Of a stretch of 64,000 nt of DNA, positions 11,628 through 21,799 are shown piece after piece. Location of the stretch: assembly GCA_037447655.1 (NCBI GenBank), contig JBBHKE010001610.1, positions 1-64,000 of the forward strand, read 5' to 3'. Source of the DNA: Zygnema cylindricum (Eukaryota; Streptophyta; Zygnematophyceae; Zygnematales; Zygnemataceae). The notes under the pieces were generated by a model that searched no databases, was not told where the DNA came from, and saw only the letters and a program-made list of their open reading frames with translations. Each line of letters begins with the position of its first letter. Within the stretch, counting starts at the first letter, position 1. The position numbers and the translations under genes are program-made.

Positions 11628-12065
11628 TTGGTCAGCGGAAAAGGTGAAACGTGGGAAACAAAAGCAAACCACAAAAGAGCCAATGGTAAGAGAATACGCA
11701 ATTGCTTGGTCATTAATGGCGTTGTTGGCTTGCAGGAAAATGTTAGCCTTTTCGCACAACAAAACCCTAAAAAAGTAAACAACCATAAAATTAAGCCAAC
11801 TGCCCTCCATGAAAGCGATGACGTGGACGACGTGCAATCCATGGAGGAGGAAGATAAAACAGGTGATGACGTGTGCGACGTGAAATCCATAGAGGTGAAA
11901 GAGGAAGCGAGTGATGACGTGGGCGATGTGCAATCCATGGAGGTGGAAGATGAAGCGAGTGATGACGTGGGCGACGCGCAGTCCATAGATGTGAAAGAGG
12001 AAGCGAGAGATAACGTGGGCGACGTGCAATCCATGGAGGTGAAAGAGGAAGCGAGTCTCTCATAG
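11628..12065 (+). CDS. Acidic repeat ORF (five 16-residue repeats), unidentified
   Basis: An open frame of 145 codons ends at a TAG at 12063. It has no ATG at its left end (the frame opens at TTG), so it may be an exon or gene relic rather than a complete gene. The first 63 residues are basic and polar. Residues 64-143 are five tandem copies of a 16-residue acidic unit, for example DDVGDVQSMEVEDEAS, encoded by 48-bp DNA repeats at 11817, 11865, 11913, 11961 and 12009. Because 48 is a multiple of three, the repeat keeps all frames open, so the antisense frames seen here are not independent evidence. No domain is recognised; a disordered acidic tail is the only structural statement possible. 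Confidence 0.35.
   Translation: MVSGKGETWETKANHKRANGKRIRNCLVINGVVGLQENVSLFAQQNPKKVNNHKIKPTALHESDDVDDVQSMEEEDKTGDDVCDVKSIEVKEEASDDVGDVQSMEVEDEASDDVGDAQSIDVKEEARDNVGDVQSMEVKEEASLS
11817..12056. repeat. 48-bp tandem repeat, five copies
   Basis: Five exact-length units with the common core gatgacgtgggcgacgtgca, differing at a few positions each. Confidence 0.95.
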
Positions 12066-12899
12066 ATCCTTGTTGGAAAAACGAAGAGATTATTCAAGAT
12101 GGCGACGCATACATGATGGCGGCGCAGTCAAGATAGCGGCGTAATCGTCAAATTCCATAAGGGAAAAAAATAAGGAATGAGCGATTGCGATTGGACACAG
12201 AAAGCGTGAATTGTGATTGGTCCAAAAAAATTATATTTTATGAGGTCTGTCCGCATTTGGCGTTGCCTCGCGATGTTGTATATTTATTCTATTTTTTTCA
12301 ATATGTTTACTCTATTTCATGTGTTATTATGTTAGAAAACCCATATTACAGTAAAAAGTTACTCCTTTCAAGGGGCGTATAATTAATATTTACGCTAAAA
12401 CAGACGTGGTCCTAAATTTGAATACAGTTTTAATGAAATTGTTGCGAAATTCCATATTATAACTGAATCCGCGGAACGCCGAACACCAGTTACAAAATTA
12501 TTACACAAATGAACGAAAACACATGTTCTCGCCGTTATACTATATACTTGTAACATGTAACTTAAGGTTAACGCTCTCACTGACGACGATGCTGTTGTGG
12601 AGGGACAAAATATATGCGAACGGATTTTTTTCGATGGGTTTTGGTCTTTTTGTTTAGTGCGACTCCACGTGCAACCGCGGGTTTATTAAATAAATATTTG
12701 TACGTTTTTATTTAAAAAGTACAATGTTACACAGTCACACGACGTCCGTACTCCACACTATTTAAAACGGATCTATATTAGAAAAAAAAACGCTAATTAA
12801 ACCTCACCTAAATTAGAATAATGAAAAAAATAGAATCGATTACTCTATTTGATGTGATAGAGTCAAAATTTCGAGCGACCGAATTAGAGTAATTTAACT
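12066..12899. other. Spacer, no gene
   Basis: Short broken frames only. The segment at about 12070-12140 (gatggcggcgcagtcaagat) has short internal repeats. The stretch 12790-12900 is rich in taattag/ctaatta motifs that recur in the MITE-rich region at 33-35 kb. Confidence 0.4.
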
Positions 12900-12907
12900 C
12901 TAATTAC

Positions 12908-13803
12908 TAGTGTTGTGTATCGGTAAAAAACTTATCGCGATAACAACGATACCGATAGTTATCAGTTATCGAACGGTCAGAGGTACCGATGTATCGGTCC
13001 GAGACCAACAAATTCCATATCGGCGATAACTATAAAAATATATAGTACGCATACTATATTACGTTATTAAATACTGTATTACTCTATTTTCATTATATAG
13101 CGTGTCATGCCACGTGTACGATTCTGTTCCTAACTATTAACTGAATATTATTACGGGCAACGCAGCACAGAAAACGCTGGCCGGTTAACTGAACAAAAAA
13201 TTTTTACGGCAACGTACGAAATTTACAGACAAACTAGTGAGCATGGAACGGGAAAGGACGGCGAACACAAAGTACAACGGTCGCAAAATAATATTCTGCG
13301 CGCCGCCGGAATCGAACCGATGACTTGGAATGAAAAAGTACGAGCGGACGGCCAGCGTGAGCCCGGAATGGCTCTTTTGGCAGCTTTTGCCAAAAAAGCT
13401 GACAGATTGACACGTGGTAGGTGTCCAGTGGATCCCAAGGAATAAAGGGACAAAGCCATGGCGTCGGATGTGAAAGGTACATCGTTTTTATTGTATCCGT
13501 ACCAAAACAGTACAGACGTCATGGCGGCTACTGTACTTTCTGCATGTATGGGGAATAAGACGTACAGTTGAGTGTACATGCCGTACATTCATATGTACGG
13601 CTAGTACATTTAGCTGTACGGCACGTACATTTATCGCCGATAGTTATCGTTATCGGTGTTATCGCCGATAAGTACCCGATATTATCGGTTACTTATCGGC
13701 GATAAGACCGATAACGATATATCGAACCAATATATCGATTATCGGGAACCCGAAAAATGGTCCATATCGGTTATCGGTAAATGCTTACCGATACACAACA
13801 CTA
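12908..13803. mobile_element. hAT-type non-autonomous element with 8-bp TSD
   Basis: The 896-bp element starts tagtgttgtgtatcggtaa and ends ttaccgatacacaacacta, terminal inverted repeats matching over about 19 bp. It is flanked on both sides by ctaattac (12900-12907 and 13804-13811), an exact 8-bp target-site duplication as expected for hAT transposons. Subterminal regions are full of tatcggttatcgg-type repeats in both orientations. No transposase frame is present; the 121-residue minus-strand frame inside has no recognised similarity. Related copies lie at 34027-34350 and 44878-46050. Confidence 0.9.
13285..13370 (-). repeat. Possible Pol III promoter boxes (SINE-like) inside the hAT element
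   Basis: The minus strand contains an exact B box ggttcgattcc (about 13309-13319). About 45 nt upstream, ggctcacgctgg resembles an A box, normal tRNA-like spacing. No acceptor stem or anticodon arm is convincing, so a nested SINE relic is possible but not a tRNA gene. Confidence 0.25.
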
Positions 13804-13811
13804 CTAATTAC

Positions 13812-14079
13812 GATTCGCGGTGTGCTGTAGTGTCCATACTATCCAACATTATTGTACTTTGTACTCTTGGTATCTTGGAAGGTATAAGGGAGATGTACCA
13901 CTAATTTTTTACTACTAGGGTACCGGCGGGTACGGGTTGTGGCGAGAAATCGAGTTTTTTTTTTCGTAAACGCGTATCGGGTACCGGGTAACAATTTAGG
14001 AGCGTGCAATAACCCGGCCGGGTTCCGGGTGTTGAGATTTTGAAAAAAAGAAAAATGTCGGATTCAGGTATTTGAAATT
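13812..14079. other. Spacer, no gene
   Basis: Contains gggtaccggcgggtacggg and accgggtaacaat-type GC-rich motifs within otherwise AT-rich DNA. No gene recognised. Confidence 0.4.
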
Positions 14080-14935
14080 TTGACTTTTGCGACCTCTGCC
14101 TGCCTGCCCTCCCTCCCTTCCTCCGTGCCTCTCCCTCTCCCTGTCGTGTCTTTCCTTTTCTCTCTGCTTTTGTCTGTCTGCATGACTCTCTATCTCTATC
14201 ACTCTGTCCCTATGTCTGTCTCCGCAAGTCTTTTATTTTTTTGCTTTGTTTGTTCCCCTTCGTTCTTGTTCACTCTTCCTCTCCCTCTCCCTCTGCATCT
14301 CGCTCTCCCTCTCCCTCCACAATTTCTTCATCACCATCTTTGAAATGTGAATCCCAACGACGTTCTTGTGTTTTCGTGCCAAAAAAATAAACTAAAATTA
14401 AAGAACAGTTATTTTGTTTTTTTTTTTCTCTACTTTCATTTTCTTGCAGCTTTTTCTCAGTTCCCTCATATACCCCGTTATCACCGATATTATTTGGTCG
14501 GATTCCGGTCTCATTAGTCCTTAGAGAAACCAAAATATTTTGGGGACATTTGGGGTTTTGGATACTCCGGGTTCCATGGTGGTCCACGTGAAAGGTGGCG
14601 TCACGTTACTGGTCGTAAGGGACGGAATAGGACGAGACAACATCGAGGGAATTCCGGTTCCGTTAAAGGGGCAATCCATGGTATCTGAACTTTTGCTTTT
14701 TTTTTTTTTTGCAATTTTCTCTCCCTCTCTCTCTCTCTCCCTCTCTCTCCTCTCTCTCTCTCTCTCTTTCTCTTTCTCTCTTTTCCTCTCCCTCTCCCTC
14801 TCCTTGTCCCTCTCCCTATTTAATCACGAAGATTGTAACACTTAGGCTTTCTTCCTCTCCCTCTCCCTCTCCCTCTCCCTCTCCCTCCCCCTCTCTCCCT
14901 CTCTCCTCTCTCTCTCACCCTTCCAGGATTATACT
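14080..14935. repeat. CT-rich low-complexity tracts
   Basis: Long runs of CTCTCCCT, mainly at 14100-14335 and 14717-14930. The 87-131-residue plus-strand frames here are Ser/Leu/Pro-rich by-products. Confidence 0.8.
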
Positions 14936-15392
14936 GCTGCCAGAACCTTCGTATTTTTGGTTGGTTTTTCGGTTTCAACGGAGGATCTGTAAATTTAATT
15001 CACCAAGATTTAACACACATACCTATGAGGTTGCGAGAATTTGTGTGGATACGACTCCTTCCGCCGCTTTTTTTGGTTTGACAGTTTTTTTTTTACTCAT
15101 ATAGCCAAAGAAGCGACTCCCGAAGACACTTTCAATGCCGTGATTGGAGGATTGGTCGACACAATCATTGGTGCGACGAGTAGTCTCGTGCAACCATATG
15201 CAGCGTCAATCACCGGTATTTTTTATTTGTTTCTTTTTTTACCCATTTAGTTTTTAGTTTTTAGTTTTTTTTTTTTTTTTTAGATTTTTTTGGGATTTTT
15301 GGGGTTTTTTGGGATTTTTTTTTGGATTTTGTTGGGATTTTTTTATTGCTTGGCTGGAATGTTTTCGGGTACTTTCCATTGTTTTTCATCGT
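14936..15392. other. Spacer with one exon-like segment
   Basis: The stretch 15105-15215, between an atatag and a caccg|gtatt, translates to a plausible peptide (TFNAVIGGLVDTIIGATSS and neighbours). It has no match I recognise and no partner exons. The rest is T-rich. Confidence 0.25.
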
Positions 15393-15894
15393 TTTTCAAC
15401 TTCGTTTTACCTTTCTCACCTTCTTTCACTGTTTTCTCACCGTTTTCCATTGTTTTCTTTTCTGATTCTTGCCATTTCCCACTCTCTTTCACCGTCCTTC
15501 CTTTGTTTTCTACCTTTTCCGTCGTTTTTTGCTGTTTTTCCTCGTTGTCCCTTCGTCTTTCCCCCGTATCTCACAGTTTTTTTGCCGATTTATCCCGTTT
15601 TTATGACTTCATCTCCTTTTTTTTTATGTCGGTTTATCTCGCTTTTTTGTCGATTTTCTCAGGAATCGATGCCGTACTTTTCTATTTAGCAGGAGTTTGG
15701 GTTTTGGAAAATTTTAAAATCGATGATGAAGTTCAAGCAGCGCCCGCTCATCTTTTTTTTGCGGAACTTGGGGAGGACTTTCGGTCCGTTAATTTGCGAC
15801 AAAAAGGGGAATAAAACACACCTACAGTTTAGAACCCATTTCCTACGGACTGTTTTACGGAGGAGAAGGGAAGCAGTTGGGCATGCAGGTGAGA

Positions 15895-16020
15895 AGGGAG
15901 ATGGAGAGGGAGAGGGAGAGACAGAGGGAGAGGGGGAGGGAGAGGGGATCGGAGAGGGAGAGGGAGAGGGGAGGGGGAGGGGGACGGGGAGGGGGAGGTG
16001 GAGTGGGGAGAGATGGGAGG
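15895..16020. repeat. GGGAGA/GGGGAG tract, G-quadruplex-prone
   Basis: Long run of gggaga and ggggagg units on the + strand, with many closely spaced G3-5 runs. A shorter (GGGA)n run is at 16299-16322. A counterpart tract lies at 26470-26550. Confidence 0.8.
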
Positions 16021-16863
16021 GGAAAAGGTTGCATGCTGATAAAATAAATGGGCATTTAGCAGTGATCTTTATTGAACTGGTTTGCCAATAACAATATGTA
16101 GTATTTTTAGGGGTCTTGATATTCGATGTATCTTTTCCCTGATAATCATGATATATCCATATCGACATCGCGATATTATAGAGGTGTATCTTTTATATTT
16201 TCCAGACTTTTTGTACTTTTCGTATTTTTTGTACATTCTCTGCATCTGACATACATGAAGTTCAATTTTTTCTGGTCAATTATCAGTTATAATCACAAGG
16301 AGGGAGGGAGGGAGGGAGGGAGAACATTTGCAATTTTGATATTTTTATATCACTAGCATTTAGAGCTTGTTTCTTATGGTCAGTTTTGCAGAGAGGGATT
16401 CAGCTGGGCATACAGAGGCAGAGGGAGAGTGGGAGGGGGAAGTGGGGGTGAAAGGGAGAAGGTTTTTTTGACTTTTTTTGACTTTTTTTGACATTTTGAT
16501 GATAGTTTTGACTTTGACTTTCTTGTAGATCCTCGGGCTCCTAGTTTACTTTTGGTCGAAATAACGACTTTTATCCTTTTTTATATCTTCAATTTTTTTG
16601 GCGTTTTGTGAGAAAAGGAACACCTTCGTACCGTAATTAGCATTGATTCCACTATTTCAAAAAATTGGGTTTATTGGTAGATGTTTTTTTTTCGCGGGGG
16701 AGGTCATTTTTGGTAATGCGATCTTATTTTGTATACATACATACATATATAAATAAGTGTGCCATTGGAATCGGAATTACGTGAATAATATAAATAAGTG
16801 TGCCATTGGAATCGGAATTACGTGAATAAGCTAGCATTACATAATCCACACTAACTAGCATTC

Positions 16864-16885
<22 letters not shown>

Positions 16886-16895
<10 letters not shown>

Positions 16896-17640
16896 ATGTG
16901 TTAGGGTTTAGGGTTCTAGTTGACTCACTTATATATAGGACTTAGATTACTCTTCTAGGAATGTAATTCCTTGTATGCAAAAACTGTGAAGCAGTTTTTG
17001 GGGTTTATCAATTATTAAGATCATTGTGATCTTTTGGCAAAACTGTTTGAAATTCTGCATGTGGATTCCTTGTGTTTTTGTCTTTCCTTTGGCAAACTTG
17101 CAGACCTAGGGTAGGTCTGGTTTGATTAAGACTTCATTGTAAAGTCAGCATTGTGGGTTTATCGTGAGAGTTTCCTACTGTGTGACTGTGTTATTATTAT
17201 GGCAACTGTTGGTGCTTCTTCTACTTCTACTTCTTCTGTGACACCACTGTCACACCTGCCTCATTACAACAGGTTACAACCTGCCTCATTACAACAGGTT
17301 ACAGGCCCGCCCTCACGGATCCCGGTGTTTAATGTGCAAAAATATGTGTATTGGGCTGATTTGACTAAGACCTATCTTAAACAAGTAAAATTGTATGATA
17401 TAGTTTACGGTGCTCTTCCGGATACAGATCCATATTTTGACAAGACCTGCCTCATTACAACAGGTTACGGGCCCGCCCTCACGGATCCCGGTGTTTAATG
17501 TGCAAAAATATGTGTATTGAACTGATTTGACTAAGACCTACCTTAAACAAGTAAAATAGTATGATATAGTTTACGGTGGTTTTCCGGATACAGATCCATA
17601 TTTTGACAAGAAAAATGAAGATGCATTGCATGTTTTCAAA
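16886..17640 (+). mobile_element. Copia-like leader plus gag fragment 1
   Basis: From gtgttagggtttagggttct (about 16900) this block matches the leader at 18535 and leads into a gag start. The gag ATG is at 17199 and the frame stops at 17498. The peptide contains SRIPVFNVQKYVYWADLTK and LKQVKLYDIVYGALPD, the N-terminal signature of Ty1/copia gag (F-x-G-x-x-Y-x-x-W). Within it a 166-bp segment is tandemly duplicated (17279 and 17445) and a 25-bp one at 17254. The duplication brings in the stop, so this is a dead fragment. No pol region follows. Confidence 0.7.
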
Positions 17641-17744
17641 TTCCTCTTATCAGATCCATGACTATATCCATATCTGTCAACATCTGATGGACTTTGAGAT
17701 CTTATGTCGCTAATGAGGATGAAGTTATCCTGCCGATGCTCTCC

Positions 17745-18240
17745 GGATTTCCCCCTCCTCCCTTGTCTCCCTTCTTTCTCTCTCGTCCCTCCCTTTCCAA
17801 AAGTGATCTCCAGGTTGGACTCGATGTCGCTTTCCACAGATGAGAGGAAGGTGGGACACTTTGGGGCAAGATGTTATTAAAGACCGTCTTGCTTGAAAGA
17901 AGAATACTGGTCTTTTCATCTTGCATCAACATCATGCATCATCATGTAGATAAGATGATTGCAGAAGATGAAGATGGAGGTGAAGTTCGAGAATGAAGAT
18001 TAGATTTTTTAGGGATAGATGACAGATTACGATAGATGATAAATGATAGACGATAGATCATAGACCATAGATGATCATAAATGATAATATATGGTAGATG
18101 GTAGATGGTAGATGTTACTCGATAGATGATAGATGGTGGAGGATGACAGACGATGATAGATGATGTTAGATGAAGATAGATGGGTGATGATGATGCATGA
18201 TGATAGATGATGATAGAAATGTTGTTTTGGAAACCTTTAG
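17745..18240. repeat. Diverged third copy of the ctttccaaaagtgatc block
   Basis: Matches 19390-19860 and 27465-27935 at lower identity (aaaagtgatctccaggttgg, ttggggcaagatgttattaa and so on) and ends in a gatagatgatagatg tract. It shows that the block already existed next to the first gag fragment. Confidence 0.7.
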
Positions 18241-18534
18241 TACTCTCTATATCTAGTGTGTGAGAAAGAGATTAAGGACTTAGTCACTGAAAGAGATTAA
18301 GGTCTTAGTCACTTTTGTGTAGAGACTAAATTATAGTAGACAGGTGTTAGTGTGGTGTGTAACTCCGAAGAGAGTACACAAGCTTGGTACACTCTAGGGA
18401 CACGTGTCAGTACGTGAGACGGCAGATAGAGGCAGCCGTCATTTTGGAAGTGAAATATTGGCTTCACACTCATTTCAGGTACTTATCATTTTGGCGGCAG
18501 TCAGATTTAAGTTTGATGTAAATATTTCCGTGTG
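18241..18534. other. Possible LTR/U3-like spacer before gag fragment 2
   Basis: Non-coding sequence between the gatagatg tract and the second copia leader. It could be part of a long terminal repeat, but no TG...CA ends or second copy were found. Confidence 0.25.
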
Positions 18535-19258
18535 TTAGGGTTTAGGGTTCTAGTTGACTCACTTATATATAGGACTTAGATTACTCTTATATGAATGTAA
18601 TTCTTTGTATGCAAAAATTGTGAAACAGTTTTTGGGGTTTATCAATTATAAAGATCATTGTGATCTTTTGGCAAAACTGTTTGAAATTCTGCATGTGGGT
18701 TCCTTGTGTTATTGTCTTTACTTTGGCAAACTTGCAGACCTATGGTGTGTCTGGTTTGATTGAGACTTCATTGTGAAGTCAGCATTCTGTGACTTTATCG
18801 TGAGAGTTTCCTACCGTGTGACTGTGTTATTATTATGGCAACTCTTGGTGCTTCTTCTACTTCTACTTCTTCTGTGACACCACCTGCCTCATTACAACAG
18901 GTTATGGGCCTGCCCTCACGGATACCGGTGTTTAATGGGCAAAAATATGTGTATTGGGCTGATTTGACTAAGTCTTACCTTAAGCAATTAAAATTGTATG
19001 ATGTGGTTTCCGGTGCTCTTCCGGATACAGATCTAAATTTTGACAAGAAAAATGAAGATGCGTTGCATGTTCTCAAATTCCTCTTGTCAAAAAATCTGAA
19101 CATGACATATATCCATATCTCTACGGCTACTGAAACATGGAAGACTTTGCGAGAGTCTTATGTCCTAGCTAATAAACAGAATGAAGTTATAACTGCTGGA
19201 AAAATCGAGAATTATAAATATACCGGAGGTGATATGAACTCATATTGTAATGGCCTGA

Positions 19259-19260
<2 letters not shown>
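18535..19260 (+). mobile_element. Copia-like leader plus gag fragment 2
   Basis: The leader (gtgttagggtttagggttct) is about 95% like that at 16900. The gag frame opens at ATG 18835 and stays open for 142 codons up to the (CT)n tract at 19261. It includes IPVFNGQKYVYWADLTKSYL, NEDALHVLKFLLSKNL and TATETWKTLRESYV, typical of the copia gag (UBN2/DUF4219-like) fold. The zinc knuckle, protease, integrase and reverse transcriptase are all missing: the frame runs into (CT)n and unrelated repeat. It is better preserved than fragment 1 but not functional. Confidence 0.8.
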
Positions 19261-19324
<64 letters not shown>

Positions 19325-19330
19325 CCTCCC
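19261..19330. repeat. (CT)n microsatellite
   Basis: About 28 CT dinucleotides followed by ccctccctcc and cacacaca. Its equivalent at 27342-27410 joins sequence that in unit 1 lies 2.4 kb apart. Confidence 0.95.
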
Positions 19331-19614
19331 TCACACACACACACTCTCTCCCCCCCACTCTCTCTCTCCCTCCTCTCCCTCCCTCCCGCTCTCCCTTTCC
19401 AAAAGTGATCTTCAGGTTGGACTCGATGTCGCTTTCCACGGACGAGAGGAAGGGGAGGAGGGTGAGGAGGGACACTTTGGGGCAAGATGTTATTAAAGAC
19501 TGTCTTGCTCGAAAGAAGAATACTTGTCTTTTCATCTTGCATCATCATCTTGCATCAACATCATGCATCATCATGTAGATAAAGATGATTGCAGAAGATG
19601 AAGATTAGGTTTTT

Positions 19615-19860
19615 TAGGGATAGATGACAGATTACGATAGATGATAAATGATAGACGATAGATAATAGATGATAATAGATCATAGATCATAGATGATCAT
19701 AAATGATAATAGATGGTAGATGATAGCTGATAGATGATAGATGATGGAGGATGACAGACGATGATAGATGATGTTAGACGATGATCGATGATGATAGATG
19801 GGTGATGTTGATGCATGATGATAGATGATGATAGAAAATGATAGATGATGATAGAAAATA
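19615..19860. repeat. GATAGATG tract
   Basis: Irregular array of gatagatgatagatg and gatgatagatg motifs. The same tract is at 18005-18215 (diverged) and 27690-27935 (near identical). Confidence 0.85.
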
Positions 19861-21790
19861 TCGTACTAAACATCGTCTTAATATCGTATTTACTATCGTA
19901 TTTGCTATCGTATTTAATATCGTACTTAATATCGTATTTAATATCGATTAATATCGTATATAATATCTATTAATATCGTATTTAATACCGTATTTAATAT
20001 CCTACTTAATATCGTATTAATTATCAAATCACTATCATATCAGATTTGATTCAGATCTGATTCATACAGATCTGATTCATATCAGATCAAATTCATCAGA
20101 TCACAGATGAGATTCGAATCAGATCAGATACATATAATATCAGATTCATATCAGATCATCAGATTCAGATCAGATTCACATCAGATCAGATTCATAGCAT
20201 AGCAGATTCATAGCAGATTAATATAATAATATAGTAATATAAATCATATCGTATTATTATATCATATTGTTGTATACTATTATTATATTATATCATCATA
20301 TTATTATATCGCATTATCATCGTATTATATCATCATATTATTATATCGCATTATATCGAAGTATTACATCGTATTATTATATCGTATTACATCGTATTAT
20401 AATATAGTATAATTATATCGTATTATAGTATAGTATTATTATACCATATCATAAGTACGATATTAATACGATATAATGATCTGATGAATTTGATCTGATA
20501 TGAATCAGATGTGATATGATAGTAATCTGATATTAAATACGATATTACATACAATATTAAATACGATATTACATACGATATTAACTACTATATTAAATAC
20601 GATAGTAAATACTATATTAAAGATGATATTGATACGATATTGAATACGATAATAAATACGACAATAAATATGATAATAAATACGATATTGAAATACGATA
20701 TTGAAATACGATATTAAAATACGAGTTTTATTGTATTATTCTGTATTAAATATCGTAGTACTGTATCGTATTATTAAACCGTATTACTGTATGGTATTAC
20801 TATATCGTATTATTACATCGTATTACTGTATGGTATTACTGTATCGTATTACTGTATCGAATTACTGTATTGTATTACTGTATCGTATTATTATATCGTA
20901 TTATTATATTGTATTATTATTGTATTATTATATCTTCTTATTATATCATATAATAATAGCCAATTATAATAATGTATGACTGTGTCGTATTATTATATCA
21001 TATTTATTATATCGTATTACTGTATCGTATTACTATATCATATTATTATATCGTATTATTACTGTATTATTATATCGTATGACGTATTATTATATCGCAT
21101 TATCAATCGTATTATTATATTGTATTATGTCATATTATATCGTATTATATTGTATCCTTATCGTATCTTTATATCGTATTACTGTATGGTATTACTGTAT
21201 CGTATTACTGTATCGAATTACTGTATTGTATTACTGTATCGTATTATTATATCGTATTATTATATTGTATTATTATTGTATTATTATATCTTCTTATTAT
21301 ATCATATAATAATAGCCAATTATAATAATGTATGACTGTGTCGTATTATTATATCATATTTATTATATCGTATTACTGTATCGTATTACTATATCATATT
21401 ATTATATCGTATTATTACTGTATTATTATATCGTATGACGTATTATTATATCGCATTATCAATCGTATTATTATATTGTATTATGTCATATTATATCGTA
21501 TTATATAACGTATTATACAACGTTTTATATAATATTATATCGTATAATTATATTGATTATTATATACCGTACTACATATCGTAGTATATACCGTATTTTA
21601 TACCACCATCGTACTATATATCGTATTATACATCGTATTTTATATCGTAATTTACATCGTATTTTATACCGTATTAATATCATGATTAAATATCGTTTAA
21701 ATATCGTATTTAGTGTGGTATTAAGTATCGTATTTAATATCGTATTTAAATATCGTTTGTAATATCGTATGTAATATCAGATTAATATCA
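19855..21790. repeat. AT-rich (TCGTATTA)-type satellite with internal inverted repeat
   Basis: About 1.9 kb of tatcgtatta, ttaatatcg and cagatcagattcatat motifs. 20070-20102 and 20478-20510 are a perfect 33-bp inverted repeat, and the flanking arms (about 19860-20060 and 20511-20720) are imperfect reverse complements. 20819-21150 is repeated at 21177-21505. ORFs here made only of Tyr, Ile, Leu and Val are artefacts. Confidence 0.9.
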
Positions 21791-21799
21791 GATCACTAT

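Noticed and set aside
15290-15814. 174-residue plus-strand ORF
   Set aside because: Phe/Ser/Leu-rich translation of a T-rich tract; the homologous tract in unit 2 does not keep the same frame.
20701-21335. Tyr/Ile/Leu/Val-rich plus-strand ORFs of 92 and 119 residues, also at 28776
   Set aside because: Translation of the AT-rich satellite; not a membrane protein gene.
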